The position numbers and the translations under genes are program-made. A stretch of 64,000 bases of DNA, from contig NZ_JACIJF010000001.1 of assembly GCF_014199255.1 (NCBI RefSeq), forward strand, positions 310,001 through 374,000. Reading direction: 5' to 3'. The notes under the pieces were generated by a model that had not been told where the DNA came from, made no database searches, and saw nothing but the letters and a program-made list of their open reading frames with translations. The stretch's first letter is position 1. Each line of letters starts with the position of its first letter. The DNA is from Sphingomonas xinjiangensis (GTDB lineage Bacteria > Pseudomonadota > Alphaproteobacteria > Sphingomonadales > Sphingomonadaceae). Shown here one piece after another: positions 10,035-18,772 of the stretch.

Positions 10035-10567
10035 TTCGCACTCAGCGGCTGGTATTGCGACCGATTGAGGCGCGTGACCGCGGGCCGCTGGTTGCGATGC
10101 TCAGCGATCCACTGGTCATGCGCGATCTGGTTCGCAACCCCACGGAGGACACGGCGAACGCGAGCATAGAGCGTCATATCGGCTATCGCGCTAGACATGG
10201 GATCGGGTTCTGGACCGTAGAGGAGGCTGGCCAGGTGGCAGGCCTGTGTGGTCTGAAGCCAGGTGCGCCAAACACCCCTATAGAGGGTGAACTGGAAATT
10301 GGCTGGCTTCTGGCTCAGCCATTTTGGGGGCGCGGGCTCGCCACCGAAGCCGCACGCGTTAGCCTTGGATGGGCTTGGGAGCATACCGTGGCGTCGCGAG
10401 TTGTGGCGATCACCGCCGCCAGCCATCTAAAAAGCCAGGATGTGATGTTGCGGCTAGGCATGAGTCGTTTGCCGGACGGCGACTTCGATCATCCTTTGTA
10501 CGGCGCCGAAGATCCGATGCGTGCGACTGTCACTTTTGCAGTGAGCCGTCCGGAAACCGCGCACTGA
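10031..10567 (+). CDS. GNAT family N-acetyltransferase (RimJ/RimL-like)
   Basis: A 178-residue protein of the acetyltransferase_3 group. The start RTQRLVLRPIEARDRGPL is typical, and EIGWLLAQPFWGRGLATEAA contains the acetyl-CoA-binding Q/RxxGxG/A motif (WGRGLA). Related proteins acetylate N-termini of ribosomal proteins, amino acids or small amines. The ATG at 10031 overlaps the hemB stop by four bases, and its own TGA overlaps the next ATG by one base. That puts it in a tightly coupled run hemB - GNAT - MFS/spermidine synthase. The link to haem synthesis is positional only. The substrate is unknown. Confidence 0.85.
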   Translation: MIRTQRLVLRPIEARDRGPLVAMLSDPLVMRDLVRNPTEDTANASIERHIGYRARHGIGFWTVEEAGQVAGLCGLKPGAPNTPIEGELEIGWLLAQPFWGRGLATEAARVSLGWAWEHTVASRVVAITAASHLKSQDVMLRLGMSRLPDGDFDHPLYGAEDPMRATVTFAVSRPETAH

Positions 10568-12807
10568 TGCATTTCGACGCGGAGCCGGCGCGGCAAGCAC
10601 TTGCTAAGCCCTATGTGCGCGGGCTCTTCCTCGCGGCCATTCTAACGGGTTCGTTTCTGCTATTCCTGATCCAGCCGATGGTAGCGCGGATGGCGTTGCC
10701 ACGGATCGGAGGTGCGCCCGCGGTCTGGAACTCGGCTATGCTCATTTATCAGGCGCTGCTGCTTGGCGGCTACGCTTATGCGCATTGGCTTAGACACTTT
10801 CGCCCCCGGGTCCAAGCGGGTATACATCTGGCTCTCCTGGCAGCGGCGGCGCTGCTTCTTCCCATCGGCTTGATCCGAAGCGACCTGCCCCAGGGCATCG
10901 AGCCTGCGCTCTGGGTGCCATGGCTTTTGTGTGCATCGATAGGGCCGCTGTTCTTTGCAGTTTCGGCACAAGCGCCGTTGCTTCAGCGCTGGTACGCCAG
11001 CGCAAGCGGAGGGCGCGATCCCTATGCGCTGTATGCAGCGTCCAACGTCGGCAGCTTCGGTGGTTTGCTCGCTTATCCCCTTTTTGTTGAGCCACAGTTC
11101 GCCCTGAAAAGTCAGAGCTGGCTCTGGACCATCGGGTATGGCTTGGCGGCGGCTCTGATCGTCGGTTGCGCGCTGGTGCTTCCCCGCACGAGTCAAGCGG
11201 TAACGGCAGTTTCGTCTGAGACGCGTCCAATTGGCATCAGGCGCATCGCGCTGTGGATCGCACTCGCATTCGTTCCTTCCGGGTTGATGCTGGCGACCAG
11301 CACCTTTCTGACCACGGATATTGTGGCAGTGCCCATGCTGTGGGTGCTGCCACTTGGACTCTATCTTCTCAGCTTCTCACTGGCGTTTCGGGAAGGAGCA
11401 GCGCTGCCGCATATGCTGGCGCAGTTCGTGCCCGTCATGTTGCTGCTGTTTGGGGCGACGTTAATCGCCGGTCATGAGCAACTTGCCTATATGAACGCGT
11501 TCATAGGGCTGGTGCTGCTCTTCGTGACATCGGTGGCGCTGCACGGACGCATGTATGCACTTCGTCCCGCAGCCGACCAATTGACCGGCTTCTATCTGGC
11601 GATGGCCGTGGGTGGAGCGTTGGGCGGGGTATTCTCCGCTCTCGTCGCGCCGCTCGTGTTCGATTGGACCTACGAATACCCGCTGTTGATCCTAGCGGCG
11701 GGATTGCTGGTTCCGCAGGCCTTCCTTTCATCGCGCATTGCCCGGATTTGGCACCCGGACCCACAGCGTCGCCTACGTCGCACCATGATTGTGGCTACCA
11801 TCGTGGCAGCGCTCGTCTTTCTTGGTATTTTCAATCCCGCAGACGTGCTGGGCAACTTCCACGAGCAAATCGCCTTCATTGCCGTGGTTGCTGTCGGACT
11901 GGCGACGGTTGGCGCTCGACCAGCCTTCATGGTCACGCTGGCAGGGGCATTGTTCATCTTCGGCGGCTATCGAGCACTCGAGATGTCGTTCAGTGACGCA
12001 CGAACACGCAGCTACTTCGGCGTCTACACGGTTTCCGACGAAGCAGGCGAGCGACGCCTTGCGCATGGCACGACCCTTCACGGTGTGCAGTTACTCGGCG
12101 CGCGAGAGCGCATGCCAACGACCTACTATGTTCGTGGATCGGGCGTAGGGCGCGCTATGCAAGCGTTGCCGTTGCTTTATGGTCCAAACGCCAGAGTCGG
12201 GGCCGTCGGCCTGGGTACGGGGACATTGGCCTGCTACGCCAAGCCGGGGCAGTCCTGGCGCTTTTTCGAGATCGACCCCGCAGTGGTCCGGCTTGCGCAG
12301 GCGAGGTTCACGTTTCTCAAACGCTGCTTGCCCGATCCAACAATCCTGCTTGGTGACGCGCGTCTTCGGTTGGATCACACGGCGGACGCAAGCCTCGACA
12401 TGTTGGCTCTGGATGCGTTTTCCTCAGACGCTGTGCCGACTCATTTGATGACTGCCGAAGCATTCGCCAGCTATGGCCGGGTGCTCGCCCCGAACGGATT
12501 GCTGCTTGTTCATATCTCCAACCGGTTCCTGGCGCTTTCGCCGGTTGTCGCCGCCACGGCGCAGCGTCAGGGCTGGCATGCGGCGCGCCTGATCTATCAG
12601 CCAAGTGCGCTGGAGAAGAAGGACGAGGCAAGCACGTCCGATTGGATCGCCTTGTCGCATGATCCAGGCAAGTTACAGCAACTTACGCGTAGAAGTAGCG
12701 GATGGCAGCCACTGCTCGCGCAACCGGGCTTTCAAGGCTGGACCGACGATTACGCGTCGATCATGCCGGTATTGCGCATATGGAACCGGTCGCCGTCGAG
12801 CGACTAG
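10567..12807 (+). CDS. Fused MFS-like membrane / spermidine synthase-like protein
   Basis: A 746-residue two-part protein. Residues about 15-470 hold roughly a dozen hydrophobic helices of the fused MFS/spermidine synthase family. The C-terminal 250 residues form a Rossmann methyltransferase-like fold with GAVGLGTGTLACYAKPGQSW, FFEIDPAVVRLA and LGDARLRL, which match the SpeE nucleotide-binding loop, acidic ribose contact and adenine contact. Whether it makes polyamines is doubtful; the family is mostly uncharacterised. The start at 10567 shares its A with the preceding stop (TGATG), so translation is probably coupled. A longer frame upstream would overlap the GNAT gene and is rejected. Confidence 0.85.
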   Translation: MHFDAEPARQALAKPYVRGLFLAAILTGSFLLFLIQPMVARMALPRIGGAPAVWNSAMLIYQALLLGGYAYAHWLRHFRPRVQAGIHLALLAAAALLLPIGLIRSDLPQGIEPALWVPWLLCASIGPLFFAVSAQAPLLQRWYASASGGRDPYALYAASNVGSFGGLLAYPLFVEPQFALKSQSWLWTIGYGLAAALIVGCALVLPRTSQAVTAVSSETRPIGIRRIALWIALAFVPSGLMLATSTFLTTDIVAVPMLWVLPLGLYLLSFSLAFREGAALPHMLAQFVPVMLLLFGATLIAGHEQLAYMNAFIGLVLLFVTSVALHGRMYALRPAADQLTGFYLAMAVGGALGGVFSALVAPLVFDWTYEYPLLILAAGLLVPQAFLSSRIARIWHPDPQRRLRRTMIVATIVAALVFLGIFNPADVLGNFHEQIAFIAVVAVGLATVGARPAFMVTLAGALFIFGGYRALEMSFSDARTRSYFGVYTVSDEAGERRLAHGTTLHGVQLLGARERMPTTYYVRGSGVGRAMQALPLLYGPNARVGAVGLGTGTLACYAKPGQSWRFFEIDPAVVRLAQARFTFLKRCLPDPTILLGDARLRLDHTADASLDMLALDAFSSDAVPTHLMTAEAFASYGRVLAPNGLLLVHISNRFLALSPVVAATAQRQGWHAARLIYQPSALEKKDEASTSDWIALSHDPGKLQQLTRRSSGWQPLLAQPGFQGWTDDYASIMPVLRIWNRSPSSD

Positions 12808-13295
12808 GCGCCGCCTAGCGCTGCCTCGAACGCCGCTATCCGGCGGCTCTGCGCAGCCGACACTGCGTCGGCGTGGCTCGTGGCCGATTGCAGCGCCGGG
12901 TAGGGCGGCTTGCCTTCGGCACCACGCTCGATGATCAGCTGTTCGAGATCGGCCCGCGCAGTTGCGACCGGAGCTCGCACGGCGTCCAATGCGCTGAGCG
13001 CCACCTGCGCGTCCAGCCAGCGTTCGGATCCGATCGGCACGCCGCGTGCAACGGCGACCTTCGCCTCCGCGTCGCGGGCAGCCGCGGTGAAACGCCTCTC
13101 CACATCATTGAGGCTGTTGGTGATGGCAACGATCTTCTTGTCGAGACTGGAATCGGCAATGGCGATCTCCACCGGTCGCTCAGGTTCGGCCAGGCTCTGC
13201 CCCTCCACGGCGCGCGGAAGAAGTGACGGAAAGTCGTCGGCGTTCTTGGCGCAGCCGCTGAGGCCGATTGCCAGGATGGGGAGAAGACAACGCAT
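12804..13295 (-). CDS. Putative lipoprotein of unknown function
   Basis: A 163-residue protein with a short lipoprotein signal MRCLLPILAIGLSGC; the lipobox LSGC places the lipidated Cys at residue 15. The mature part is mainly helical and charged, with an Ala-rich possible coiled coil (DVERRFTAAARDAEAKVAVAR and onward, given here as separate pieces). It probably sits on the inner face of the outer membrane or on the inner membrane. I do not recognise a domain. Its stop overlaps the stop of the convergent MFS/spermidine synthase gene by four bases (12804-12807). Coding appears real from the lipobox and codon use. Confidence 0.7.
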   Translation of the reverse strand: MRCLLPILAIGLSGCAKNADDFPSLLPRAVEGQSLAEPERPVEIAIADSSLDKKIVAITNSLNDVERRFTAAARDAEAKVAVARGVPIGSERWLDAQVALSALDAVRAPVATARADLEQLIIERGAEGKPPYPALQSATSHADAVSAAQSRRIAAFEAALGGA

Positions 13296-13375
13296 GCCTC
13301 GCTTTATGATCGAAGGAAATCATGCGCAACGGGCTTGCGCGTCGCCGATTCCGCTTCTAAGGACGCCTCTTCCAA

Positions 13376-13452
13376 GCGCCCGTAGCTCAGCTGGATAGAG
13401 CATCAGACTACGAATCTGAGGGTCGGACGTTCGAATCGTTCCGGGCGCGCCA
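13376..13452 (+). tRNA. tRNA-Arg (anticodon ACG)
   Basis: A 77-base cloverleaf with CCA encoded. The acceptor stem GCGCCCG pairs with CGGGCGC, and the D arm is GCTC-AGCTGGATA-GAGC. The anticodon stem TCAGA/TCTGA encloses CTACGAA, giving anticodon ACG, read as ICG after deamination and serving CGU/CGC/CGA arginine codons. The T arm is GGACG-TTCGAAT-CGTTC with one G-U pair. No integrase or attachment repeat is seen beside it. Confidence 0.97.
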
Positions 13453-13486
13453 TTCTCCTGATGAGAATGAAGAGCGGCAGCCAGCC

Positions 13487-13699
13487 TCATTCGGGGTCGT
13501 AGAGGCTGTCCAGAATTTTCGCTCCCGCCATGAATACTGCAACCGGGCAGAGGGTAAACAGAGCCTGTCCGCTGAGCCCTGGATATTGTTGCAGATAGTG
13601 CATGCCGCGTTCCACGGCACCTGTAGCAAGGCCGTAGATGATCAGAAATGCCTCAAACTTGGTCTTGATGATGAAGAGACTACGAATGCGAGCGAGCAT
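13487..13699 (-). CDS. Small two-helix membrane protein, unknown function
   Basis: A 70-residue protein from ATG 13699 (MLARIRSLFIIKTKFEAF). The frame extends 11 codons further to a GTG at 13732, but those residues look unlike the rest. Two hydrophobic stretches (about residues 14-32 and 45-62) predict two membrane helices, with a basic N-terminus expected in the cytoplasm. It resembles small hypothetical proteins I associate with sphingomonads, but no function is known to me. It lies between the tRNA and astB, both more than 30 bases away. No clear Shine-Dalgarno sequence is visible, so the start is uncertain. Confidence 0.65.
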   Translation of the reverse strand: MLARIRSLFIIKTKFEAFLIIYGLATGAVERGMHYLQQYPGLSGQALFTLCPVAVFMAGAKILDSLYDPE

Positions 13700-13764
13700 G
13701 GCATCATTTTTAGCAAGGTTCGGACCAACCACGCAAAATGGGCGTTTGCAAGGGAGGCAGATGG

Positions 13765-15018
13765 CTAGCTGTCAATTAACTCGACAGTTTTGAGGGCAGT
13801 CAGCAGCCGATGGCGCGCATGTTCGATGTCATTGATCAACCCGGCATTCCCCAGGTCTGTGATGTGAATGGCCTCCGGCCAATAACGTTCGATTGTTTCG
13901 CCTAGCAGATCGAGTTTGGCCTCATCTACGAGGAAGCGGCGGTCTACCGTGGCAGGATCGGCGACGACGCGAAGGCGCAGACACGCGGGCCCGCCGCCAT
14001 TTGCCATCGATTCGCGTACATCTACTACCTCCACCCGTCGGATCGGGCCGTTGCCGGCGACATGTTGCTGCAGCCACTGCCAGACACTCGGTGTTCGGCG
14101 AGCTTCTTCCGGCACGATCAGCGTGCTCTCCCCGGTAGGGAGCGTTACGAGCTGTGCATTGAAGAGGTACGAATGGATGGCGTCCCCGAGACTTACTTCG
14201 GAGGCGGGGACTTCAACGATCTCGATTTCCGGCATCGCGGACCGCAGGCTGCGATAAAGCTGGTCGGCATCATGAAAAGCCCGCTCGTGCGCAAACAGCA
14301 CACGCCCATTCGCCACCGCGACGACATCGTTGTGGAACGCGCCCGCTTCGATGGCTTCGGGAGACTGCTGCGCGAAAAAGGTGCGTGCGGGATCCAGGCG
14401 GTGCCCGCGAGCGATTGCTGCGCTTGCTTCACGGTGCTGACGGGCCGGAAAGGCGCCACCAGGTAAGCCATAGACGAAAATCTCAAGGCCAGGCGCGTCA
14501 TGGCTTCGCGCTAGCCGCATATGGTTCGCGGCACCCTCGTCGCCGAACGGCAAGGGGATCGGCTGGTGAACTCGGAACGCGTCGGCGGCAAATGCGAGTC
14601 GAAGTTGCGCCAGGGTTTCCGGCCACTCGTGACTGCGATGCGGCAGAGTGCCCAAATTTGCCACAGTCAGGTGACAGCGGCCGTCGCGAGTATCAGGCGC
14701 GGGGGACACCGTCGCGGCATTTGCCGCCCACATAGCGGAGGCCGAGAGCCCTTGTGCCTGTAGAAGCGGGGAAGCCTCTTCGTACTGCGTGCTGAGGCTT
14801 TTCAGCCACGCATGATCAGGCCGTCTGTGGGGCAGCAAGATGCCTTGGGTAAGCCCCAGCCGAAGATTTTCCTTCATCTTGGCCAAGCCTTGCAAGGCTG
14901 CGGCACGTGGCGAGGAGACGAGCCCACGATTGCGGGTGGCGGCGAGGTTTCCCGGACTCAAGCCTGCATAGTTGTGGCTCGGGCCGATGATCCCGTCAAA
15001 GTTGATTTCGGTCAGCAT
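13765..15018 (-). CDS. astB: N-succinylarginine dihydrolase
   Basis: A 417-residue enzyme, second step of the arginine succinyltransferase (AST) pathway: it turns N2-succinylarginine into N2-succinylornithine, CO2 and two ammonia. Signature blocks are EINFDGIIGPSHNYAGLSPGN at the start (quoted in part), HNDVVAVANGRVLFAHE in the middle, and SMANGGGPACLRLRV at the end with the catalytic cysteine. Length is close to the usual 440. The ATG at 15018 shares one base with the astA stop (TGATG), so it is coupled to astA. Gene order on the minus strand is M20 hydrolase - astA - astB. The pathway genes astC and astD are not in the window. Confidence 0.95.
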   Translation of the reverse strand: MLTEINFDGIIGPSHNYAGLSPGNLAATRNRGLVSSPRAAALQGLAKMKENLRLGLTQGILLPHRRPDHAWLKSLSTQYEEASPLLQAQGLSASAMWAANAATVSPAPDTRDGRCHLTVANLGTLPHRSHEWPETLAQLRLAFAADAFRVHQPIPLPFGDEGAANHMRLARSHDAPGLEIFVYGLPGGAFPARQHREASAAIARGHRLDPARTFFAQQSPEAIEAGAFHNDVVAVANGRVLFAHERAFHDADQLYRSLRSAMPEIEIVEVPASEVSLGDAIHSYLFNAQLVTLPTGESTLIVPEEARRTPSVWQWLQQHVAGNGPIRRVEVVDVRESMANGGGPACLRLRVVADPATVDRRFLVDEAKLDLLGETIERYWPEAIHITDLGNAGLINDIEHARHRLLTALKTVELIDS

Positions 15019-16028
15019 CAACGAGTCACGTGGACGATCTCGTCGCCAGCCTGAAGGTTGAGCAAGCGGGCTGTGACGGCGTCGACGATCACGCCTTCAC
15101 CCGTATCACGGGCATAGCCGTGCGCCACCCGAAACTCCGCCAGATGTCCGGTCGAGATCAGCGCTGCTCCATCAGCCTCGCCGATGCCGATAACGGTGCT
15201 GGTGATCGCACCGCGGATGGTCTTCACTTGATCGGTCCGCGCCATCATGGTCGGCCCGCCGTCGAAGATGTCGATATAATGTTCGAAAACGAATCCTTCA
15301 TTCTCAAGCATACGCATGGCCGCTCGGCCCGTTGGATGGGGGATCCCCATGACGGCCCTGGCATGCTCGTTTAGCATGGCGGTGTAAATTGGGTGCTTGG
15401 GCATCAGATCGGCGATGAATTGGTTGCCATGCGTTGCGTTGAAAACATCGGCTTCCTGGAAGTTCATTCCAAAGAACCGGCCAGCGACTCCGTCCCAAAA
15501 TGGTGATGCTCCCGCTTCGTCGATGACCCCACGGAGTTCAGCCAGGATCCGGTCGGCGAAGCGCGCACGGTGCCGCGCGATAAACAGATAGCGGCTGCGC
15601 GCCAAGAGCATCCCAAGACCCCCAGCCCGTTCATTCGGGTGCAGGAAAAGGCCACCGACCTCGCTGCATCCTTCGAGGTCGTTCACCAGGTTAAGTATCT
15701 GGGCGCGGAAGGTGCGGTTAAGCGCCTGGCTGTGCTTGGTCACCGTACCAATGCGGTAGCTGTAAAATGGCCATGTCTGGCCGACATGAGTGAATATCTG
15801 GCAGGTGCCGCGGATGTCGCCGGTATCGGCATTTTCCAAAACCAGAACGAACAGGTCGTCGAACAGCCCTTCTTCCTGGCGCGCGAAGGCCGCGTGGCTG
15901 CGGACCAGTTTGGCCTGAAGCGATGGCCGTTCGGGCGGAAGATTGGTGAAGCCTCCACCGGTGAGCTTCGCCATCTCGTATAGGTGCTGTAGGTCCTCGT
16001 CGCGTGCAGCTCGGATGCGGAAGCTCAT
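15018..16028 (-). CDS. astA: Arginine N-succinyltransferase
   Basis: A 336-residue acyltransferase that transfers succinyl from succinyl-CoA to the alpha-amine of arginine, the committed step of AST catabolism. Recognisable blocks are SFRIRAARDEDLQHLYEMA, TGGGFTNLPPERPSLQ (substrate loop), LFLHPNERAGGLGMLLARSR (CoA-binding) and the C-terminal FDGGPTMMARTDQVKTIR. I chose ATG 16028, because it begins at the family N-terminus and overlaps the upstream gene stop in an ATGA junction. The frame is open for 56 more codons inside the neighbouring gene, which is a shadow. It forms one transcription unit with the M20 hydrolase before it and astB after it. Confidence 0.96.
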   Translation of the reverse strand: MSFRIRAARDEDLQHLYEMAKLTGGGFTNLPPERPSLQAKLVRSHAAFARQEEGLFDDLFVLVLENADTGDIRGTCQIFTHVGQTWPFYSYRIGTVTKHSQALNRTFRAQILNLVNDLEGCSEVGGLFLHPNERAGGLGMLLARSRYLFIARHRARFADRILAELRGVIDEAGASPFWDGVAGRFFGMNFQEADVFNATHGNQFIADLMPKHPIYTAMLNEHARAVMGIPHPTGRAAMRMLENEGFVFEHYIDIFDGGPTMMARTDQVKTIRGAITSTVIGIGEADGAALISTGHLAEFRVAHGYARDTGEGVIVDAVTARLLNLQAGDEIVHVTR

Positions 16029-17215
16029 AGAACACCCTGTTCTGCGATGCGGAGGATGCTGAGCGCCGACAGAGCAGCGCGTTCTGATAAGGAGCCCGGG
16101 ATTAAGAACTCCTCCACGGAGTGAATAGCTCCGCCGCGGACGCCCATGGTGTCGACGACCGGAACTCCACAGGCCGCTATGTTGTTGCCGTCGCATACCC
16201 CACCCGTGGCTTTCCAGCCGACGTCCAAGCCGAGCATGCTACCGGTCTCACGCACCAGGTTGAACAGGCGTGCAGCACCTGGGTCGATCGGCTTGGGCGG
16301 ACGGTTGAAGCTCCCGTGCGGGGTCACGCGGACCTCGTGTGATTGCTCCACCTCTCTCGCGATGCGCTCGATCGCGGCTCGGGCAACTTCGATGACATCT
16401 CCGCTTCTGGGGCGAAAGTTGACGCGGAGTATCGCAAGATCGGGAACGACATTGTTCGGCCCGCCGCCCTCGATCTTTGCCGGGTTTACCGAAAGCGTAG
16501 GTGTCGCCGCGGCTGCGAGCCTGACCGCAAGGTCGGCGGCTGCGACCAAGGCATTGCGGCCTTGCTCAGGATTGCGGCCGGCATGCGCACTGCGTCCGCG
16601 CACCACCAGCGAAAAGTTTCCCGTGCCGCCGCGCGCACCGGCCAGCGTGCCGTCTGGCAGTGCCGGCTCGTACGTGAAGGCGGCGTGTTTGCCGCGGGCG
16701 GCGCTTGCGATCAGTCCATTAGAGGATAGGGAGCCGGTTTCCTCGTCCGAGTTGATCACCACTTCATAGCCGATGCGTGATGCAAGGTGACTGGCTTCGA
16801 CCGCCTCGAGAGCGGCGAGCATGACGGCAAGCCCCCCTTTCATGTCTGCGGCGCCGGGGCCGTTGAACGTGCCGTTCTCCATCCAGCGCGCCGATTGGAA
16901 AGGGTGATCTGTGCCGTATACGGTGTCCATGTGTCCGGTGAAGAGCATCTGGACAGGCGCGTCGGGGCGGACGCGGAGGTGTAGGTGCTGCCCATGATCC
17001 AACGCTTCGATACAGCCTGAGTTCGTTACTGTTTCTACCGGTTCGGGATCGATCAGCGAGAGCGTGCCGGGCAGGATCGCGAAGCAATTTGCGAGGTCAT
17101 CGGCCATGTTTCGCAAGCCCAGAAGATTGCGGGTTCCGCTGTTGATTGCGACCCATCTTTCGGTGTTGGCTAGCATCTGGTCGACGCGGAAATCGTCTAT
17201 GGCCAGTGGGATCAT
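16025..17215 (-). CDS. M20 family metallohydrolase, first gene of the ast unit (possible AstE substitute)
   Basis: A 396-residue zinc peptidase/deacylase of the ArgE-DapE-CPG2 type. Metal ligands are visible: FTGHMDTVYG (His, Asp), GAADMKGG (bridging Asp), NSDEETGS (catalytic Glu and ligand), and a late His in GGAIHSVEEF. The dimerization domain lies at about 185-290. Its stop overlaps the astA start by four bases (ATGA), so it is translationally coupled to AST enzymes. An M20 enzyme could hydrolyse N-succinylglutamate, the last AST step normally done by AstE; that is inference. The start is unsure: ATG 17215 lacks a good ribosome site, while an in-frame GTG at 17251 follows GGAGGG very closely. 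Confidence 0.85.
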   Translation of the reverse strand: MIPLAIDDFRVDQMLANTERWVAINSGTRNLLGLRNMADDLANCFAILPGTLSLIDPEPVETVTNSGCIEALDHGQHLHLRVRPDAPVQMLFTGHMDTVYGTDHPFQSARWMENGTFNGPGAADMKGGLAVMLAALEAVEASHLASRIGYEVVINSDEETGSLSSNGLIASAARGKHAAFTYEPALPDGTLAGARGGTGNFSLVVRGRSAHAGRNPEQGRNALVAAADLAVRLAAAATPTLSVNPAKIEGGGPNNVVPDLAILRVNFRPRSGDVIEVARAAIERIAREVEQSHEVRVTPHGSFNRPPKPIDPGAARLFNLVRETGSMLGLDVGWKATGGVCDGNNIAACGVPVVDTMGVRGGAIHSVEEFLIPGSLSERAALSALSILRIAEQGVL

Positions 17216-17280
17216 GGAGGGAGCGTAACGCGGACGGGTTGTGTTGAACACCCCTCCAAATATCGCGCTACGACAATGGG

Positions 17281-18168
17281 TTAGAAGTCCAGCACCAGCG
17301 ATGCGCGGCTGGTCGTGTCCGTCGTCTTGCGGCCCACGGGCGGCATGCTTTCGAACTGCACGGTGTAGCTGAACTGCGCCGACAGCGGCCCGATCAGCCG
17401 CGTAAGCAGCGCAGATTTGCTCGTAACCGTGCTGTTTGCGGCCTGCAGATAAGCCGACGCGTTCTGCGTGATGGAGACGCTGGGCGAAAGCTTCCAGCCG
17501 AAATCCAACGATCCGCGCGCCGCGACGTTGCTTTCGATGCTGGTGTCGATGAACTCGGTGCGGCGAAACGCCGGCCCGAGTTCCAGATCGAGCTTGACCG
17601 CGGCCGAGCGGATCGCGCTGTAGCCGGCACCCGAGGATATCGAGATGCGGTCGTAGAAACCCGAGAACCGATCGCTTTCATACTGCGCCGCCCCATAGAG
17701 ATAGGCGCGGTCGTCGAACTTCCAGTTGGGCTCGTAGGCCGCGAGGTAGCGTTCCTGGTTGGTGACGCCCAGGCTCTTCTGGTAATCGGCGCGCAGCCGT
17801 ATCTTGTGGCGCCATTCGAGCCCCTCGCGCGTGAGCTCCGCCGCCGCGGTAAGGCCCACATTCTCGGTATTGCCCGTCGAGACATAACCGCCGAGTTCGG
17901 CATGCCCCTTGAGGAGGTCGAGAAAGTCGGACTGCTGGATCCTGCGGGTCGCGTTCTGCTGGCGGTCGTCGCGCCATGCCGCCGCGATGCGCGTCACCAG
18001 ATCGGCGCTCTCGGGCGAGGCTTCCTTGGCATATTTTACGATGACGCTGACATCGCCTTCGTTTCCCGACGCCATGGCGGAGTCCAGCATCGCCCTAATC
18101 GTCGGCGGGATCGTCGGATCGTCCGTGTTGGCGAGGAGTAGCGGCAAGGCAAAGAGCAGGGCACGCAT
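17281..18168 (-). CDS. DUF481 family outer-membrane beta-barrel protein
   Basis: A 295-residue protein with a signal peptide (MRALLFALPLLLANT). Residues about 85-295 match the DUF481 salt-stress/YdiY-like group: GGYVSTGNTENVGLTAAAEL, then many alternating hydrophobic strands, and a C-terminal SRASLVLDF ending in Phe as in outer-membrane barrels. A helical stretch of 55 residues separates the signal from the barrel. ATG 18168 is preferred to a start eight codons earlier, because AAGGCG lies about seven bases before it. The role is unknown; relatives are porin-like. It sits downstream of rppH on the same strand, 61 bases apart. Confidence 0.8.
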   Translation of the reverse strand: MRALLFALPLLLANTDDPTIPPTIRAMLDSAMASGNEGDVSVIVKYAKEASPESADLVTRIAAAWRDDRQQNATRRIQQSDFLDLLKGHAELGGYVSTGNTENVGLTAAAELTREGLEWRHKIRLRADYQKSLGVTNQERYLAAYEPNWKFDDRAYLYGAAQYESDRFSGFYDRISISSGAGYSAIRSAAVKLDLELGPAFRRTEFIDTSIESNVAARGSLDFGWKLSPSVSITQNASAYLQAANSTVTSKSALLTRLIGPLSAQFSYTVQFESMPPVGRKTTDTTSRASLVLDF

Positions 18169-18229
18169 CACGGTTCGCCTTAAGCCGGGCAATGCGGCGC
18201 GAAAAGGGCGCTCAGAGATGAAAAGAGTG

Positions 18230-18724
18230 TCAGGCCCGACGAGCCGAGGCGATTTCGTTCGCGAACACCTCCAGCAGCTTTGCGTAAAGCTCGCGCTTGA
18301 AGGGAACGATCAGCTCGGGAAGATCGGCGGGTTGCGCCCAGCGCCAGGCGCGGAATTCGGGCTCCGCCGTGGCGATGTTGATATCGGCATCCTCGCCCAG
18401 GAAGCGGAACAGGAACCAGCGCTGGCGCTGGCCGCGCCACTTGCCCTTCCAGACCTTGCCGATCAGGTCCTCGGGAAGGTCGTACCACAGTTCCTCAGGC
18501 GCCGAGGCCACCAGCGCGACATGCTCGCGGACAACGCCGGTTTCTTCCCACAGCTCGCGATACGCAGCCTCCAGCGCATCCTCACCCGGATCAATGCCGC
18601 CCTGCGGCATCTGCCAGGCTTCCAGCGTCGAATCGAGCCGCTGGCCGACAAAGACGAGGCCATCGCGGTTCATCAGCATGACGCCGGCGCAGGGGCGGTA
18701 GGGCAGGGAAGCAATGTCGGTCAT
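18230..18724 (-). CDS. rppH: RNA pyrophosphohydrolase (Nudix hydrolase)
   Basis: A 164-residue Nudix enzyme that removes pyrophosphate from the 5' end of mRNA and so starts decay by RNase E. The Nudix box is complete from about residue 42: GGIDPGEDALEAAYRELWEE followed by TG, with all acidic metal ligands. The N-terminus YRPCAGVMLMNRDGLVFVGQR and the segment WLFRFLGEDADINI-like WFLFRFLGEDADI fit the RppH/YgdP subgroup, not general Nudix proteins. Length is typical. It is divergent from the deacetylase gene that starts 49 bases away. Confidence 0.94.
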   Translation of the reverse strand: MTDIASLPYRPCAGVMLMNRDGLVFVGQRLDSTLEAWQMPQGGIDPGEDALEAAYRELWEETGVVREHVALVASAPEELWYDLPEDLIGKVWKGKWRGQRQRWFLFRFLGEDADINIATAEPEFRAWRWAQPADLPELIVPFKRELYAKLLEVFANEIASARRA

Positions 18725-18772
18725 GATCCTTCACCTAGTGCAGCCGGGCGGGCGATGCCACATCTGCCTGCG

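Noticed and set aside
13376..13452. tRNA-Arg as an integration site
   Set aside because: No integrase gene and no direct repeat of the tRNA 3' end are seen on either side.
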